A program made the translations under genes and the position numbers. Positions 60,661-64,000 of a stretch of 64,000 nucleotides of DNA are shown here, piece by piece. The first letter of the stretch is position 1, and every line of letters starts with the position of its first letter. The notes below the pieces were generated by a model that was not told the origin of the DNA, did not search any database, and saw nothing but the letters and a program-made list of their open reading frames with translations. The DNA comes from Pholis gunnellus (lineage: Eukaryota > Chordata > Actinopteri > Perciformes > Pholidae), in NCBI GenBank assembly GCA_910591455.2, contig OU342807.1:1801767-1865766 (forward strand). Reading direction: 5' to 3'.

Positions 60661-61113
60661 CTTGTTATTCTGCACTAAAGATATTTAGAGTTCTACTTCT
60701 AGCCATGATTGTGCTGTTTCCGTTACATAGCGCAGTGAAAATCAAGGCCACTGAGAATAAAATGTGACAAGAACTGCCCCTGAAACAGCTCCGGGTTCAG
60801 AGGACCGAGTAGGACATGAGCGCTGATGGACACTTTAAAGCCAGGTGACATAACGGCATCCGAAGAACCTGCACTCTCTCCCTGCTGATGTGCACTGGTC
60901 CTAGCTCAGTGGGAGCTACTTGTTAAATACGTCCTCTGAATAACCAATTGCATTGTTATACAACAACAAATTGTGTCTGTCTGCACAAATGTTAACCGTG
61001 AGAACATTCTGTGTAAGTGAGCGTACACGTGTGTGTGTGTGCCTGTGTTACCGCTCAGTTCCCCGTGGTGTGGTCGTTTCACCACACCAGTGTAGACTGG
61101 GATCGATGGGGTT

Positions 61114-61152
61114 GTGATGAGGGAGGGGGGTGAGGGGGAGGGGGAGGGGTAT
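61114..61152 (+). other. G-rich tract with quadruplex potential
   Basis: Runs of three to six G separated by single A or TGA (GGGAGGGGGGTGAGGGGGAG then GGGGAGGGG) satisfy the usual four-run quadruplex pattern on the + strand. Function is unknown. Confidence 0.7.
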
Positions 61153-62269
61153 CGACTGGGTAAACGTCGCAGCGGTGAGAATTTACTCCGGCTGGTTAAA
61201 GCTTTGTCGCCTGAGTGGAAAACGAGCTGAGGCCATGATAATGATGGAGGTGTGTAAGACAGTAAGGGGTTAAAAGCAAGACGGATGGACAATCAGGTGA
61301 TCAAAAAGCGCTCTTGAACATTTCTGCATCGATCTGCTTGTTAGTTTCCTCTCAAGCGTGCTGAGCGCAGTGTTTTAATCTGCACATTCATCAGCAGCTG
61401 CTCCCGTTTGCATTCTGTTTCCACATCACGTTTGGAAGAAAGCACGTAAATACTGTACCCAATATAATTACACGCAACTGTTTGTATCGTCATCTAAATG
61501 TAAAAGCAGTGTATGGTGACAAAGTAAAGTCACATGTTTCACCAGAATCTGTTTTACTCTGAATGCTACTTTCTATCTTGGAAGATGTTTTACCAAACTA
61601 CACTCGTGTACTTCCCTGTTTGCTTGAATGTCAGAGCGGGTAAACATAAAGAATATCTCTCAAACATTCTGGATCTTCAGCTGAATGCCTGACGTGTACA
61701 TGCACACGTGTGGTAAACAGCTGATGATCTCTCCGGGGCTCCGGCAGCTCCGTGTCTCCGTTGGGCCTCGTTGAAGTGTGTCCTCCAGATGACGGATGTG
61801 TCTGGCTGCTCCCCAGGATTACCCCGGCCTGTTGCTTTGATTAATTCTCTGTAGCTAATCAGTCAAGTGAACTCCCACGGGTGTGAAAAGAGACCCGTCA
61901 CCTGGAACAAAAACAGGCACATTCTACACTTAAGCGTACGCACGGCTCCTCCAGGTGCCCACATGCCTGTGATTACACACCAACACTAAGTGATGTAGTG
62001 GGAGAGCGATGCATTGGCTTTAGTTCACATTCTGTTTGTGTTCGTCTGTGTGTCACGGCAACTATGAACAGTTTTTAGAAAGAATTCTTCATTCATATTT
62101 TTATAACTAATTTGATATTTGCCATTTTTCAACCCAGACTAAAATGTTGACATTGCATGCTTCTGCAAACCAAGAAGACTTTGAATGTCGATGTTTCTGA
62201 ATCATGTACACGTTTAATATCAGCCTCATGTCAGGCTTTTAAGAATCGCACAATGCCAAGTGGTTAACG

Positions 62270-62560
62270 TTGTAAAAAACAAGTTTAAGGCAACAAAACT
62301 ACTTTGTGATGGTTAGAAAACAGGTCATGGTCTGTGTTTAAATAACACAACAAGATAGCGCAACGTCATCACTTGCGTAACCAAGTAACCGTCTTTATCG
62401 GACTTTCTCACGCAACGTAAGACAACAAGCGTGAAGACGAGGTTTACTTTTGGCTCGACACAAACAGCGTGAAGGTCCCGAGTTTGTTTGACCCGTCGTT
62501 GGAACTTTCTCTCGTTATTCTCGATGTTATATCACGTAACTATCGATAGCGGTTGTTCGT
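62270..62560. repeat. Probable dispersed teleost repeat (AGGCAACAAAACTACTTTGT)
   Basis: TTTAAGGCAACAAAACTACT, GTGATGGTTAGAAAACAGGT and repeated CGTAAC/CGCAACGT steps fit a common fish repeat containing AACGT-type motifs. No gene is present. Confidence 0.55.
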
Positions 62561-64000
62561 ACTACATCTCCCGTTCCGACCAAATTCTACATTATCCGAA
62601 ACACTTTCATTGGGGGTCTAACAAGCGTTGATACAACATTACACTTGTTGTCACTTTCCTCTGTGAGTTACGAGCAGCTTGGAATATTTCATGATACATT
62701 TTATACTTCACCTGGAGACATGCAGCTCATTCATTCAGTCGATAAAACTTGGGTACAACACATTAGTTATGCGAGGAGATGCCATCAAGTGTCGTCTGCG
62801 TAGAAACACAGAACGTACTGACACGCATGGGGGAGGAAGCATGTGATGCAGTCTGTGCTCCACATGATGCTCTTATTAAAAACACTTCTAGATGTGGTTC
62901 CCCTGAGAAATCCACGGCAGGAATGATGGATGACTTACTGCTGGTAGCTGCACACTCGCTCTCTGACATACAACGATGTCATTATTCCTTTATAAACTGT
63001 GTGACAGAGCTAATAACTGCTTATTTAGATATAAAAACATTATTTTTTTAAACAAATCTGGAATATTTCACTAGGAATTAGATAGAAATAACCTTAGTTA
63101 TCATCTCCCGACCGCTTGGACTCATCTCATAATCCCAGTTCTGTAACCTCCGATGTAAACAGGCCTCATTATCTCTCTGACATCATTCCTCTCTTTGTTG
63201 CTTCACTATATCACATGTTTGAGAGGTTTTTTTATGTGAATACTGGATAATATATATATAGAGGCTACTTTTTCTGCTCATACAAATTTCATATTCCACA
63301 CATCTGGCCCCCAGGTCTTGGTTAAAACCTTTGATTCTGAAGAGAAACCTCTAAGGTGCTAATTAAAAAGACCCGTGCACGAGGAGTAAAGCCGCTCCTC
63401 TGAGAGAACCTTCACATGGGAAGTTTAAGCAGTGGCAGTTTTGATCTTAGGGAATGTTCTTTGCACTTTTTCAAATAAAGTACATTTTTTTTATCCTAAT
63501 GACGGGTAGGCCTATTTCTGAAGTCGTGATGTATTCTCTCATAAAGTTAAAATGACTCATATCACATGATTGAGCTTTATTTAATGAGTTGAAGTTGTTC
63601 CAGTGCATCTAAACCGTGTTCTTTTAAAATAAACTTCCCCAATAAGAACACTGAGCTGCGATAATCCTTCATTAGCCACACTGCCTTTTGCTCCAATCAT
63701 CCAGATTCACAAACAGCGAGACTAAGCAGTGCTTTGTTTACGTTTTTTAATAAGCGTGCTGTTTAATTAAAGCTATGGACGGGTGTCCAGCATTAACAAG
63801 CCATATGCCAATCCAAACCCACCTTGGAGGGCAAATTTACAGCTGAGAAAATCCATTTAAATGCACGCGTCAGTTGATGATATGATATCATAGATTTAAC
63901 CTATGGCTGGGATCCAAAGGGGGGAGGGGGGGGGGGGTTCAATGCAATTCTGCAAATGCGTTTTTTTAAATATCCGATCGTATGTGAGCTGTAATGACTC
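62561..64000. other. Apparently single-copy non-coding sequence to the window end
   Basis: A 90-codon reading at 62,779-63,051 has an equally open antisense frame and no recognised domain. The stretch 63,640-63,900 (CTTTGTTTACGTTTTTTAAT, GCATTAACAAGCCATATGCC) looks unique and could be regulatory. It ends with a long G run at about 63,919-63,938. Confidence 0.4.

Noticed and set aside
62763..63051. Overlapping sense (90-codon) and antisense (68-codon) readings
   Set aside because: Both are open, neither has a recognised domain or splice context. Kept only as a note in the region entry.

Overview
The window is vertebrate nuclear DNA and almost certainly comes from a percomorph (spiny-rayed) teleost fish. 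The grounds are spliced genes with GT-AG introns, a Rex3 (RTE-clade) LINE, hAT-like and piggyBac-like DNA transposons, long (CA)n/(TG)n microsatellites, many dispersed repeats typical of teleosts, and an endogenous retrovirus. No bacterial features, CRISPR arrays, tRNA or rRNA genes were seen.

Layout. (1) About 1-5,475: a macrosatellite. AT-rich arrays with a roughly 29-bp period alternate with bodies of 1.0-1.3 kb. Each full body carries the tail of a HERC1-like HECT ubiquitin-ligase gene. Body 1 keeps the last two coding exons and the stop codon. Bodies 2 and 3 share a clean 271-bp deletion that removes the last exon. A fourth body is cut short. (2) About 5,476-11,275: a dispersed repeat, then a tandemly doubled piggyBac-like segment whose second copy is interrupted by an internally deleted, mutated Rex3 LINE. 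(3) 11,416-25,302: the one convincing host gene here, on the + strand. It encodes a type I membrane receptor: signal peptide, eight SRCR domains in A and B subtypes, one Ig-like domain, a transmembrane helix and a short cytoplasmic tail. All exon borders up to the transmembrane exon are phase 1, and the coding sum is in frame (990 aa predicted). The SRCR exons lie in near-identical duplicated blocks (A-B-A, A-B-A, B-A). A hAT element sits just upstream of the third block. The last exon has two usable acceptors that read the same bases in two frames. (4) About 25.6-40.2 kb: no convincing gene; microsatellites, dispersed repeats and unclassified sequence. (5) 40,182-47,826: an endogenous retrovirus with two 835-bp LTRs that look identical and a 4-bp target duplication. 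It has an intact 708-codon gag but large deletions in pol and env. (6) About 47.8-64.0 kb: non-coding sequence with dispersed repeats, an old local duplication (56.5-57.1 kb and 59.2-59.7 kb) and unique stretches that could hold regulatory elements.

The SRCR/Ig receptor probably acts at the surface of an immune or epithelial cell. It is the main functional unit, and its repeated exon blocks suggest an SRCR number that varies between alleles. The retrovirus cannot be autonomous because reverse transcriptase, most of integrase and most of env are missing, but its gag and LTRs look young. All family assignments come from reading the sequence; no database search or alignment was run.
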